Shown piece by piece: positions 20,661 through 31,656 of a stretch of 64,000 nt of DNA. Numbering within the stretch: the first letter of the stretch is position 1; each line of letters starts with the position of its first letter. The stretch covers positions 6,081,309 through 6,145,308 of the forward strand of contig CM119265.1 of the NCBI GenBank assembly GCA_051294375.1, given 5' to 3'. The DNA comes from Paraspadella gotoi. Its lineage: Eukaryota > Chaetognatha. The notes below the pieces were generated by a model, which did not search any database, was not told the origin of the DNA, and was given only the letters and a program-made list of their open reading frames with translations. Both the position numbers and the translations under genes were made by a program.

Positions 20661-23600
20661 ATGGACGAAGCTGAACAATTAACGGGTAATTTTCTTATTT
20701 TAATTTTGTTTTAAAACATTTCGTAAACCTGCGGTGATCTCACTGATAACTTTTTAAGAACGGTTTTAATATATATGCTCCGAATATGAACTTTCGTATT
20801 GTAGTATAGTTAATATTTATTTGATAATTTTAACTGTTATAACCAATGTTTTATTTAACTTATTTGTTTACGTTATTCGAATAGGTTTTGTATGTGAAGC
20901 TTATGTAGGACTTTAAAGTTTGTTTTACTTTTAAGTAGAAATGCATTTTTGTTATAATTTTTTAATTAATTTCATTTATTACTTCATTGCATGCCCTGGC
21001 TTTTCCTTTATTAATTTATCAAACGAAACGAAAGAACGGAAGTCTTCAATCAAAAGTTTAATCTACTCTGGATTTTTGTTTTCCAACCCTATTTTGAAAA
21101 CAGCCTCTGTTCAAGGAGCTTGTCAATAAAAAAAATTTCAAATATAAACCCGTGATACTTATAGTTATACTAATCATGTGGCTCCCAGGAGTTTCCCTTT
21201 TTCGTTCCGCCATGGGGTTTTCTCGATCTGAGGATAAGCTGGGAAAAGCGGCGCTTCAAGAAAGAAAGAAAAAACAAGATCTTTATGCCCAAGAAGACCA
21301 CGAGGACGATGATGACGAGGAATCTAATTCTGAGACTGCAGGTGTGTCTCGTTCTAATTCTTATGTTCAGGGGTGGGATCATATATCGAGACAAAATTTT
21401 AAAAACTCTCAATGATTTTTAAAATCTGAATAAATATTTGTCTAATACTCTCTCTTAGCTTTTATATTAATCTTTTTGAAATTCTTTAATATAATGCTTT
21501 TTTTGATGCAGCAAAAGCAACTGCTCGGTTTTCTCCGCGCGGTTTGGAAGAAAAATGTTTGAAAACTTATTGTTTAATTTCATTCTAAAATATAACTGTT
21601 AAAAATATTTTTAGTAGTACTTATCTATAATATAAAAATGCTTCTGTCAAGGTTTACATAGCATTTTGGTTTAAAAAAATTTTCAAGTAAGAGGGTAAGG
21701 TTTGGTTAAGTTACTGTAATGGTTTAATTTTTATTAAAACTTACTTTTATCAAAAAAATTATTAAAGATATTGTCAGATAATTAAGTTAATCATGTAAGA
21801 TTTCTGAATTCATAATAAAAGGGTCAAAACGGTAAGAAATACATAAAGTATTTGACGATACTCGTTAAAATCTTCCTAAAATTTTGTCTTACATGCCTAA
21901 AAAAAATTAAATAAGTTTAATTTGGATAATGATGAAAAGCTTAAAATCATGTCAATTGAAAATAAGACATAACACTGTCATGTTCAGAAACGACCACTGA
22001 AAAATATTAAAAAGTATGGCTTTTATCATATGCTATAAAATGCGCGCGTATAAAAACGAGTAACTGTTTTGAAAACATCCACGACGGCTAGGAGTTGCTT
22101 TAAAAATTATTTTGTTTCATTGTATATAAAAGTAAAAAGCCAAAAAAAAACTGTTGCCCCTCATTTTATTATTGTATCTCAAATCATTCAGATAGGGCAG
22201 GACGATATAGCGTCCCACCCCTGTACGGTATGTATTTTTTTTGGAAAAAAATTGCAAAAGCCTTGGAGGCCAACTTTTGACTCTTCAAAGACTTTTGGTT
22301 TAACTTCATCTGTAATGAGTAAATACATGTTAAACTTAGATCAATGAACCTTTGTGTACAATGTACAATGTACATATCTATATTGTATATTTTGTAATTT
22401 ATTGCCATAAATCTTGGAAGAAAGATTGGGTTTTTAGAGAGCAATAGAAGTTAATCCAGATGATATTTCGGCTTTCGCCCCCCCCCCCCGATTTATTTTG
22501 AACGACAGATGAAGCCGAGGGCGAATCGGACAAAAGCCCGATCGTAGTCCTTCAAGGACCGAGAGGTCTTGTCGTGATGAGAAGGGCGCGGGTCGCTAAA
22601 GCAATGAAGGAGAAAAAGCTGCTCGACCAAGAATTGACAAAGGTTAATTTAACAGGGAACTCAGCTCGAGAAGGTAAATTTCAAAAGACATATAAGTTGG
22701 TGTTGTTTGACATCCTGATTATAATAGGCACGTTATGGTTCGGCACCCTCGTGGCCACCCGCTGGGAAGCTGAGGCCCTACGAAGTATTATCCAATCAGT
22801 CGGAAAAAAATCGTTATCCGGACGTTGATGAAATGGTCATTTAAATATACGTTATAAATAGAATTGGCTATTATTATTATTAATAATAAACGTAAGCAAA
22901 TTAATTAGAATTTTAATATACAGGTCCTCGTTGATGCTACCCACTCCTTGCAAATCAACGACAAAGGAAAAATGTCACGGAAAACCAACAGGTTCGTTTA
23001 AGTTGGTGCCCTTTACAGTCGATGTAAGAAACAAACGTAACGTGCGTAACGTCACGAGTTCAAACGCAGGGTACTACCTGAAAAACAGAAAGGTAAGCTT
23101 TTGTTGGTATGATTTAGTCTAGTATAAATTAGTTAGTATAATTTAGTTGTTTAGAATAAATTTATTAGAAGTTTTTGTTGTGTAAAGCACATAAATTAAT
23201 ATTAATACTTCTCCCAATAGTTGCAACTTTGTTTACGTTATATGTTTATTTCCGTATATAAATTATAATTTGTCAATGTTCCAACTGGTTATTGATGTTT
23301 ATTGAAAATTAATCCTGATAGAAATTTTGTTGTAGGTATATTAATGACTTTGACTGTGATTTAACAAGAATGTTTACTAAACTAAACATTGTTTAGTGAT
23401 GTTTTTATCGACGCAATTGCTTTGCGTTTGTGACTATTTTGCTGTAGTTTTGCAAATAAGTGGCGTCGTCGTCGTTGTTGTCGTCGTAGATGTTCCAATT
23501 TATAGATCGCCTTTTTGATGATTAAATTTGGGTGTATAAAGCTGAAAATTTATATACAGCTTCTCATCATCGAGGTCCTTGAAATTGGGTGAGGACGTTT

Positions 23601-26600
23601 ATTAAATATGTTTTGTTTACGTTTTATTCTTTCTTTCTTTCCTTTCTATTCTTTCTTTCCTTTCTATTCTTTCTTTCCTTTCTATTCTTTCTTTCCTTTC
23701 TATTCTTTTTTTCCTTTTTATTCTTTCTTTCTTTTCCATTCTTTCTTTCCTTTTTATTCTTTCTTTCTTTTCCATTCTTTCTTTCCTTTCTATTCTTTCT
23801 TTCCTTTTTATTCTTTCTTTCCTTTTTATTCTTTCTTTCCTTTTTATTCTTTCTTTCCTTTCTATTCTTTCTTTCTTTTCTACTCTTTCTTTCCTTTCTA
23901 TTCTTTTTTTCCTTTCTATTCTTTTTTTCCTTTCTATTTTTTTTATATTTATTCTTTTCTTCTTTTTCTTTGTTTCTAAATTAATTTTCTTTTCTCAAAT
24001 TTGATTTTTTTTAGTATCAAAATTTGTCGTCAATCCAGATTTTTCTTATGCGATTGCGACGATCCTTATGCTTTTAAAATTTTTTTTCAAAACGTTCAGC
24101 CGCTAATTTTCGAGGTTCTTTTTTTTTTTCAGGAAGCAAAGTCGGTCAGTTTGCTGAGGCGAATGACTTTACCCTAGCACACGTTTCCCTTCGTGAAAGC
24201 GCGGAAAAATGGAATAGATCGGAAAATAAAAAAATAGAAGAAAAGTTACTCAAATTTAACCAAAAGCAAGACCTTTTCGCCCGAAAAAGACAAAGTATAT
24301 TAGAAACTCTTATAGTTGTTATTCATTCGCAACTTTATATTAAATACTCTTTTTGATCTCTTTAAGCCATGCTGAAAAGACCATCCTGGAAAGACCTGAG
24401 TCAGTTACAAGGAACCGAAAAAGACCATGGGGTCGATAAGACGCAAAGTAAAACCGATGTTTACGCGACTGGACACGGGTTTGCACCTATTTAGTTTTAT
24501 GACCTGACCTGACCTGATGTGATATGATCGTTCGAACGCCTCAATAACTCAGGGATTTGCTTTTTGGGTCATCAATGATGATGTCGACCAAGACTTTTTA
24601 TACTGGCCTCTCCTCCTATAACAACTTCATAAGATCAGTGGCTGAAGAAACAGAAGAACAACAACAATCAGATGGTTGGTTATGTACAATTGTACATATA
24701 TAAATATTTGATGTATTATAATATTAAATTATTTTCACACTCATATGTAATGAATCTCTCTCAGTATAACTATATAGTATATAGTATATAGACACATTTA
24801 AATCCGATTCTTTTTAAGATAGAAACTTCAGGAAAACGGCATTCTTTCCTTTTTTTCCTTCTATCTGAATATATGACTTTTGTTAGACTTTTTAAAATTC
24901 TTGGCCCTTCCCAGGAGCGCCAAAGTGCCACGAGCATCAAAATTCACATATATTCGTAGATTTCTTGAACAAGTTTTATTTAAATTTAATTTTCTAATAT
25001 AATTAGTTCATTCCTGACTAGAATATTGCATTGCAAGTTAGTTAATATATTAAAAAATAGTTTTAGGTGCTTATTATGTTGAAAAACTATTTTTACAAAC
25101 CGGAAGTTATCAAAAACAGCAAAAATTAGTTCTAAAGCTACGAACTACTTTTATAAATTCGTTAGATATGTTACATGTTCTTTTTTATCATTTTATTCAA
25201 AAGTTTAATTTAAATATTTTATTTAGTTATTAGATATTGTTTAATTATGCAGACGCGCAAGCTTTTTTACTTTAACTTTGATGTTTAAAATGGCTGATAA
25301 ACTTTCATTGTATTTTATGTCAGATACCTAAATCAATAATACCAATATATATTGTTATAATAGAGAAATATGGTGTAAAGACATTATTAAAAAAACATTA
25401 AATGTAATCGTTGTTCATCTTCATCTTTATTTCAAACTCAATTTAAAAACAAAAAGAAATAAAAAAGTGAATAAAAAAAAAGTCAATCTCTTGAACCTTT
25501 GAACCTTCCCTAAATCATGGTGGTGGATGATCCCAACCACCACGGCCGCATAATGACTCCCCGTCTCCGCTCGCTGAGACAGAGGGAGACCTCTGGAAAG
25601 GCAATAAGCAACCAATGCCCTCTAATCACCTGTCGCAACTATGATTCTCCTCAGAGAAGTTGTCAACCCAAATGACAGCTTCAGATGAATAAAGGGGAAA
25701 GCTCAAGTCCTCATTTAAAATCAGCACGGACAATAAACACATTTTTCTTAACTAGCTTTAAAGCTACAAATCATAGGTGACCACCATTCGATTCATTTTT
25801 TTATTGCTCTATCTATATATGTCACTTTTGATATACTGGATTCCTGATTTCTGGAACAGGCAGCTTTTTATCTCAAGATGTATATTACTATCAGGAATAC
25901 TGAGATTGAGAGAGAGTGAATAGGAAATGAAGGAAAAAGAATGTTTAGGTTCAGTTAATTGTTTAAAATAGAACTATTATTTAAATATAAATGTAGAAAA
26001 TATTAACTTGAAAAAATTATAAAAAACTGTAATAGTAACTAACATTAACTAAATAAATTTCATTTAATACAAAAAAATTTTTGAATTAAAAAATAAAAGG
26101 ATAGATAAGAATAGATAAGAGATAGAAGGGAAATAATAAGACATAAATTAATAAGAGAGCTCAACATAAAGATAGCCACCCCTACATGGACAAATAAAAG
26201 GTAGTACCGATAAGATTGGGTCATGAGAGGGTCAAGTCAACCTCAGTTTCTTTACCGACTAAACTGTTATGAAATTGGTAAACCAATATAAAAATTATCC
26301 ATTCATTCAATAAATAAGCTATCTTGCCCCTGACTTTGGACAGGCTTTGGTGGTTTAAGGCCTCCATCATTCTTACAAGATAATGACATACAGGTCCCTG
26401 CAAGCTTTCAATCAAGACTCTCTCACAGTCTTGTTTATTCACTCCCTGATATATGTGGGTAACTGGGTCAGGTAATGTTTCCGTGAGGAACAGATCTAGT
26501 GCGACTCAATTTGACTTTAAATACCTGCCAGTTGCCCTCTTTTCAGGTAAGGTAGGCCAGGGCCTGTCCGTGCTGATTTTAAAATTTGGTTGCTACAGGT

Positions 26601-27947
26601 GATTAGAGGGCATTGGTTGCTTATTGCTTTTCCAGAGGTCTCCCTCTGCCTCAGCGAGTAGAGACGGAGTCATTGTGCGACCGTGGTGGTCGGGATCATC
26701 CACCACCACAATTTAGAGAAGGTTCAAGGGTTCAAGAGATTGACTTTTTGTTTATTCACTCTTTTTTTTTTCGTTGTTTGTCTTTGCATATTTTTTTGTT
26801 TTCGTGGTTTTTAAATTGAGTTTGAAATAAAGATGAAGTCTTTTACAACAACGATTACATTTAATTTTTTTTTGTAATGTCTTTACACCATATTTCTCTA
26901 TTATAACAATATATATTGGTATTATTGATTTGGGTATCTGACATAAAATACAATGAAAGTTCATCAGCCATTTTAAACGTCAAAGTTAAGGTAAAAAGGC
27001 TTGTGCGTCTGCATAATTAAACAATATCTAATAATTAAATAAAATATTTAAATTATACTTTTGAAATAAATAATAAAAAAGAACATATAACATATCTAGC
27101 AAATTTATAAAATTAGTTTGTATCTTTAGAACTAATTTTTTGCTGTTTTTGGTAACTTCCGGTTTGTAAAAATAGTTTTCAAACATAATAAGCACCTAAA
27201 ACTATTTTTTTAATATATTAACTAACTTGCAATGCAATATTCTAGTCAGGAATGAACTAATTATATTAGAAAATTAATTTAAATAAAACTTGTTCAAGAA
27301 ATCTACGAATATTTGTGAATTTTGACGCTTGTGGCACTTTGTCGCTCCTGGGAAGGGCCAAGAATTTTAAAAAGTCTAACAAAAGTCATATATTCAGATA
27401 GAACGGAAAAAAAGAAAAAGAATGCCGTTCTCCTGAGATTTCTATCTTAAAAAGAATCGGATTTAAATGTGTATATACGTAATATATAGGCATAATATCG
27501 AGAGCAACCAGCAGGGCTTCCACCAAAGGAATGGCGGAGGAAACCAAGGAGAATCTCATTAAACAAAAAGAGCAGGTGATGGATTCAAAAATTAATTTAA
27601 CGTTTAATGACATTCACTGTAATAATTAAAACATCATTTTGGAATATATTGTAATCTTTTTCAAATTCTTTTATTTCAAGTTGGATGCTTTACTGAAAGA
27701 TCCTTCGGCTCTCGACGCATCGGTGTATGGAGCAGATGGAAGCTTGAGAACCCTGTACACTCTTCCCCCACTCGAGGCTACCTGCAGAGAGGTTTATATA
27801 TGCTGTGAAATTGTGAATGAACTGAAATTCTTAGCTATTAACCCTTTTCTAATTCCAATTTAGGCAAGAAAAGCAAGATATTTGCGTGACCAGAAGTTTG
27901 AAGTTTCCGAGTTGAATGTTGACGAAATATTTCCGACGGGAAAATAA
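20661..27947 (+). CDS. Unrecognised 397-residue protein, 12 exons
   Basis: I do not recognise the family. Exons: 20661-20685, 21189-21341, 22509-22642, 22728-22835, 22924-22991, 23560-23588, 24133-24294, 24367-24478, 24553-24674, 27490-27575, 27681-27791, 27864-27947. All are GT-AG and in phase, ending in TAA. The protein is charged: an acidic block (residues about 46-70), basic coiled-coil-like stretches (RVAKAMKEKKLLDQELTK; KIEEKLLKFNQKQDLFARKR), a Met/Ser-rich patch, and a C-terminus ending DEIFPTGK. No signal peptide or membrane segment is seen. Alternative readings of single introns give hydrophobic frames but break the phase. Exon 6 (29 nt) is the weakest call, though only it reconciles the phases on either side. 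Introns carry a MITE, an 18-bp minisatellite and a 2.7 kb inverted-repeat element. Confidence 0.75.
21368..22223. mobile_element. MITE-like element, CAGGGGTGG terminal repeats, copy 2
   Basis: It begins CAGGGGTGGGATCATA and ends GTCCCACCCCTG, about 856 bp. Inside, the block around 21660-21890 is the reverse complement of the block at 9155-9330 in copy 1, so the two copies are the same family in opposite orientation. It sits in intron 2 of the 397-residue gene, 26 bp after the donor. Confidence 0.75.
23629..23945 (+). repeat. 18-bp pyrimidine minisatellite
   Basis: About 17 imperfect tandem copies of TATTCTTTCTTTCCTTTC within intron 6 of the 397-residue gene. Translated frames here (Phe/Leu/Ser repeats) are artefacts of the repeat. 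Confidence 0.9.
24792..27472. mobile_element. Foldback element with about 0.93-kb terminal inverted repeats
   Basis: The left arm (24792-25735) and right arm (26563-27472) are inverted copies with scattered differences. Outer ends are ACACATTTAAATCCGATTC and its reverse complement. The left arm holds an extra block of about 80 bp near its inner end (25640-25715). The 0.8-kb spacer carries no transposase, only AT-rich DNA and a copy of the GGTTGTACC repeat. It occupies intron 9 of the 397-residue gene and ends 17 bp before exon 10. It is nonautonomous and the superfamily is not determined. Confidence 0.85.
26269..26446 (-). repeat. GGTTGTACC-family repeat, copy 2
   Basis: It starts ATGAAATTGGTA (with one base of the family motif lost) and matches the shared block of copies 1 and 3 up to CACTCCC. 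It is nested in the spacer of the foldback element, so it probably inserted later. Confidence 0.8.
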
Positions 27948-28219
27948 TCATTTCCATTTTTATATTTAATTTTTTTCGTAATATCACTACCAGTGTTCTT
28001 TTTAGAATATTTCTCGTTTTAATTCTGCTATCGTATTATTAAAAACAACTTTTACTTTTTTTAGAAAAATGTAATTTACTCGGAATTTTATTAAAATTTG
28101 TACCGATGTTTTTTTGTTTTTTTTTTCCTTCATCTATTCTGTTGACACAGATTGAAACGTTGATGGAAAAGTAAAGTGTCATTTCTAGGGAATGCCTACT
28201 AGTCTTTTGCATAAAAATA
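27948..28219. other. Short intergenic region before tRNA-Leu
   Basis: AT-rich 3' flank of the 397-residue gene. AAAAA at 28212-28216 gives a T run just after the tRNA on its own strand, a pol III terminator. Confidence 0.5.
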
Positions 28220-28335
28220 TGTCAGAAGTGGGATTCGAACCCACGCCCGCATTCGCGGACCAGAAATCTCGGTCTGCTTTTGCAGATAAGCTTAGAGCTT
28301 GAGTCTGGCGCCTTAGACCACTCGGCCATCCTGAC
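28220..28335 (-). tRNA. trnL-CAA: tRNA-Leu(CAA) with a 32-nt intron
   Basis: On the minus strand the acceptor GTCAGGA pairs with TTCTGAC, with discriminator A at 28220. The A box GGCCGAGTGGTC and B box GGTTCGAATCC are both present, along with a type II long variable arm. The anticodon CAA is at 28301-28299. The intron is 28297-28266, directly 3' of position 37, as is usual for tRNA-Leu(CAA) in animals. The anticodon stem CCAGA/TCTGG closes once the intron is removed. A T run follows as terminator. Confidence 0.96.
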
Positions 28336-29526
28336 AGTTAGTGGTAATGTTGTTTTAGCAGATTATATACTTTGTATTCATTCAATTTTTGTCAATTGTT
28401 CTCTCTTTTTTTTCTTTTTTTTTTGAACCTTTTGAACCATTCCAACCATTCAATTTCTTTAAAAAAGCTAAAACGAGAAGTCTTCAATCCGATTCTTCGA
28501 ATCCGTCATTCGTGGCTTCACCATCCTTTCGGCCAATCCCGACATCTCGGTTTGCCCTGTTGTCGTCCTAGGTTGAATTCTCTCGAGACTCGACTCGCAG
28601 AAAGAGAAGCGAGAAGCTGCAACCACCAACATAAGAGCAATGCTGGATTTCGACTCTCGCGCCTAGCTTCGCTCTGCCTGACGCATTTCCTGTTCCGCGG
28701 CCGCCGCCGCGCCAGTTACTAACACGACGCATCCGCGTGGAACACGACGACCCGCCACGTGAGCCTGAGCCATAGCGTCGTTTTTTTATCGAAACATTAT
28801 TTACTTAAATTATATGAAAAATGCTTGCTATTTTCAATTGTATCTTTCCCGCGTTAAATTTTGTGGAAGAAAAAGAACGCGGGGAAAATGACGGTGTATT
28901 TTTTTTCCTCTTTCTCCCGTTCGAGTTATTTTAAATAGAGAATTTACTGTTTATTTGCTGGCTGAGGATTTCATCACATCCTCTTTTCGTTCTCGACCCC
29001 AAAAACGCCTACACTTTTTGGTCTTAAATGCGTGATTTCTCACGAATTTTATTACGATTTTATGTTTTCTGGGGTTAATTGTATGTTTTTCAAATTGGCT
29101 TACCGGCAAACGGGGGGGGGGGGCTTGAGAAATAAAGGGAGTTCGCCTCTCGGATCTCACGATCGATCGCGAATGAAAAATTGTTACGAGGTTTTTTCGC
29201 CCTGGAGAAGTCAAGGCACTCATTCGCAACGATTCGTTCTGCCAGTAAAATAACTCCTTCAATTCGATCTTAACTAATCCCCTCCTCCTCCTCCTTTCTC
29301 GAGTCCAATGCAAACCGCCTCCGAAGGCCCCCTTCCGCGCTCGAGTCTGCCTTCAATCGAGGAGCGAGCCATCCTTGGTTCACGTGGGTTATTTCTTGTC
29401 GCTTCGGCGCCCGTATTGTCGACTCTGGCCAAAACACTCGTGGCATTCGCGTGCTTAGTGTCGTCCCAAACTCGATTTATTTTTTAAAGCCGGATTTTCC
29501 GCTCCCCTTTTTGGTTCTTTTACATT

Positions 29527-29905
<379 letters not shown>

Positions 29906-30733
29906 TACTCCATCCAATCGGCTCAGGTCGTTGATTCGTCACGCGAATCGTCTTCAAGCTCATCTACTCGACGACTTCTTTGTCCGGTTTAATTTTTCGT
30001 ATATACACTCGTGCGTTTAATTTATATTTCAGTTTTTAATATTATTAATATTGATACGCAAATAATTAATTTAATAATTTAGTATTTATATTATATTTAG
30101 ATTATTTTATTGGCTTACATCCCTCTACGGTCTGCCTTATTTTAATTTTATGTTGAACTTTGAACAATTTTTTAAAATTTTTGTTACGATTTGAATGATT
30201 GTTATAAATATGTGCTTAAATTCAATAACCAGAAGAGCAATGTGGGAGATCACTTTAATGTATCCCTGGGTACTTACTATTCTTCTCTTCAGAATTAACC
30301 GGTTTAAATTCTTTCTTTTTAAGTACAATACAATTGACTTTTGTTTAAAATCGTGGAATGTTTAAGTTACTAAATTCTTTCGTTTAATTTTTAAGTGACG
30401 AACGCACCTTGGAGGATGCGCAAAAATTAACGAGAGAACGAAAGAAAATCGTAAAAAAAAATGTAAATCGTTTTGTAATTGATGATCTCCTTGCTTCAGT
30501 TCGACGTCGAAAAAAATTTTTGACGAATTTTTTTGGTTTCGATTAATTGAGGGGAAAAATCCGTTAATTCGCTCATAATTCAGTTTAACGGTTTAACCCC
30601 TCGTTATTTTCCCATAAATCCTAAAAAATTCGGGCAGAGAGCTATTTTTTGTTAATGTTTGGGGTATCTTTACTATTCAACGACCGCAACCAACCTCTAG
30701 CATCGAATCTCAGTAATATATAATATATATATT

Positions 30734-30750
30734 GGTTGTACCAATTTCAT
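30734..30750 (+). repeat. Solo 17-bp terminal motif of the GGTTGTACC family
   Basis: GGTTGTACCAATTTCAT, preceded by a TA run (30716-30733), exactly as in PDS5 intron 15. Confidence 0.7.
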
Positions 30751-30853
30751 ATATTTTTTGCGCAATAATTTAAATTTATTAATTTTATAATTAATAATAA
30801 TTGTTTTAAATTGTTTTAAATTTATTTTAATTGTTATTTATATGTTTGATGTA

Positions 30854-30959
30854 GAAAATGAATTGTTTGTTTACGTACAACGAGTTTTACAATAAAGTCG
30901 AAACGTGTCCGAAATTTGTATCTTAATAAAACTCGTTGTCCGTAAACAAATTCATTTTC
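30854..30959. repeat. 106-bp hairpin repeat
   Basis: Left arm GAAAATGAATTGTTTGTTTA..., right arm its reverse complement with a few mismatches, and a loop containing AGTCGAAACGTGTCCG. The loop and right arm resemble 54189-54260. Confidence 0.75.
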
Positions 30960-31656
30960 CGCCTCAAACAAATGACGCAACAAAGTAAAAAGAAAAACAA
31001 TATTTTTATTTTTAATGTAAAAATAAGTCCATGTTTTTTTATTATTTTGTTTCCTTTTTGTGCAGATTTTTTACAATTTACCGCAATCAATTGAGCATTT
31101 TCTTCGTTCGAAACTGACCGACCGACTAGAATATAAAGAATTCAAAACGATATCAGATCGAGCTCGCTGAAATTAAAATATTGAAATATTTCTACAGCAA
31201 AAAGTTATTAAGCCTCCTTCCATTGGAGACTGGCGCGACCGGACCACGGACGACCAGAACTACGCGGACCGGCGTTAAAAGATTCAAAACTTTCTCTTTT
31301 CACTCTCGTCCGATACCCCCTGAAAAAAGCGAAGTAAGAATCTCGCACATTCCGTCACCATGGAAACTCTCACCGTCTCCAGTTTCACTGCTCTCCGAAT
31401 CGAACTCGTTTCTAACGCTTTTGTTCCGACCGCCCTTTTGCTGCGGTTCCGCCTCCTGCCGCTCTCCAAGGCCGGCTCGTGACGGGACACGCCCACCCAG
31501 TCGGTGACGCCTCCGACGCGACCTACTCTCTCACGCATGCTTACCTCACTCGTTAAAATCTTTAGGCGATAGTTTTCTTTGTTGAACCTTACTACGTAGT
31601 TTTTTTTCGTTGCCACCTTTCACCTTTTGTCTCGCGCCTTTTTTTTTTGTTTGGCC

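Noticed and set aside
22643-22828. Continuous frame across intron 3 of the 397-residue gene with a hydrophobic segment
   Set aside because: Read-through ends at a stop and breaks phase with later exons. Splicing at 22642/22728 gives a frame that continues through all remaining exons.
23589-23984. Long plus-strand frames of Phe/Leu/Ser repeats
   Set aside because: They are translations of the 18-bp pyrimidine minisatellite in an intron.
25427-26819. Two similar short frames on opposite strands (VAYCLSRGLPLSQR type)
   Set aside because: They are the same sequence in the two inverted arms of the foldback element, with no coding sign beyond that.
28372-28722. Arg-rich frame in a GC-rich island after the tRNA
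   Set aside because: Several frames are open because GC-rich DNA has few stops, and none shows a family motif.
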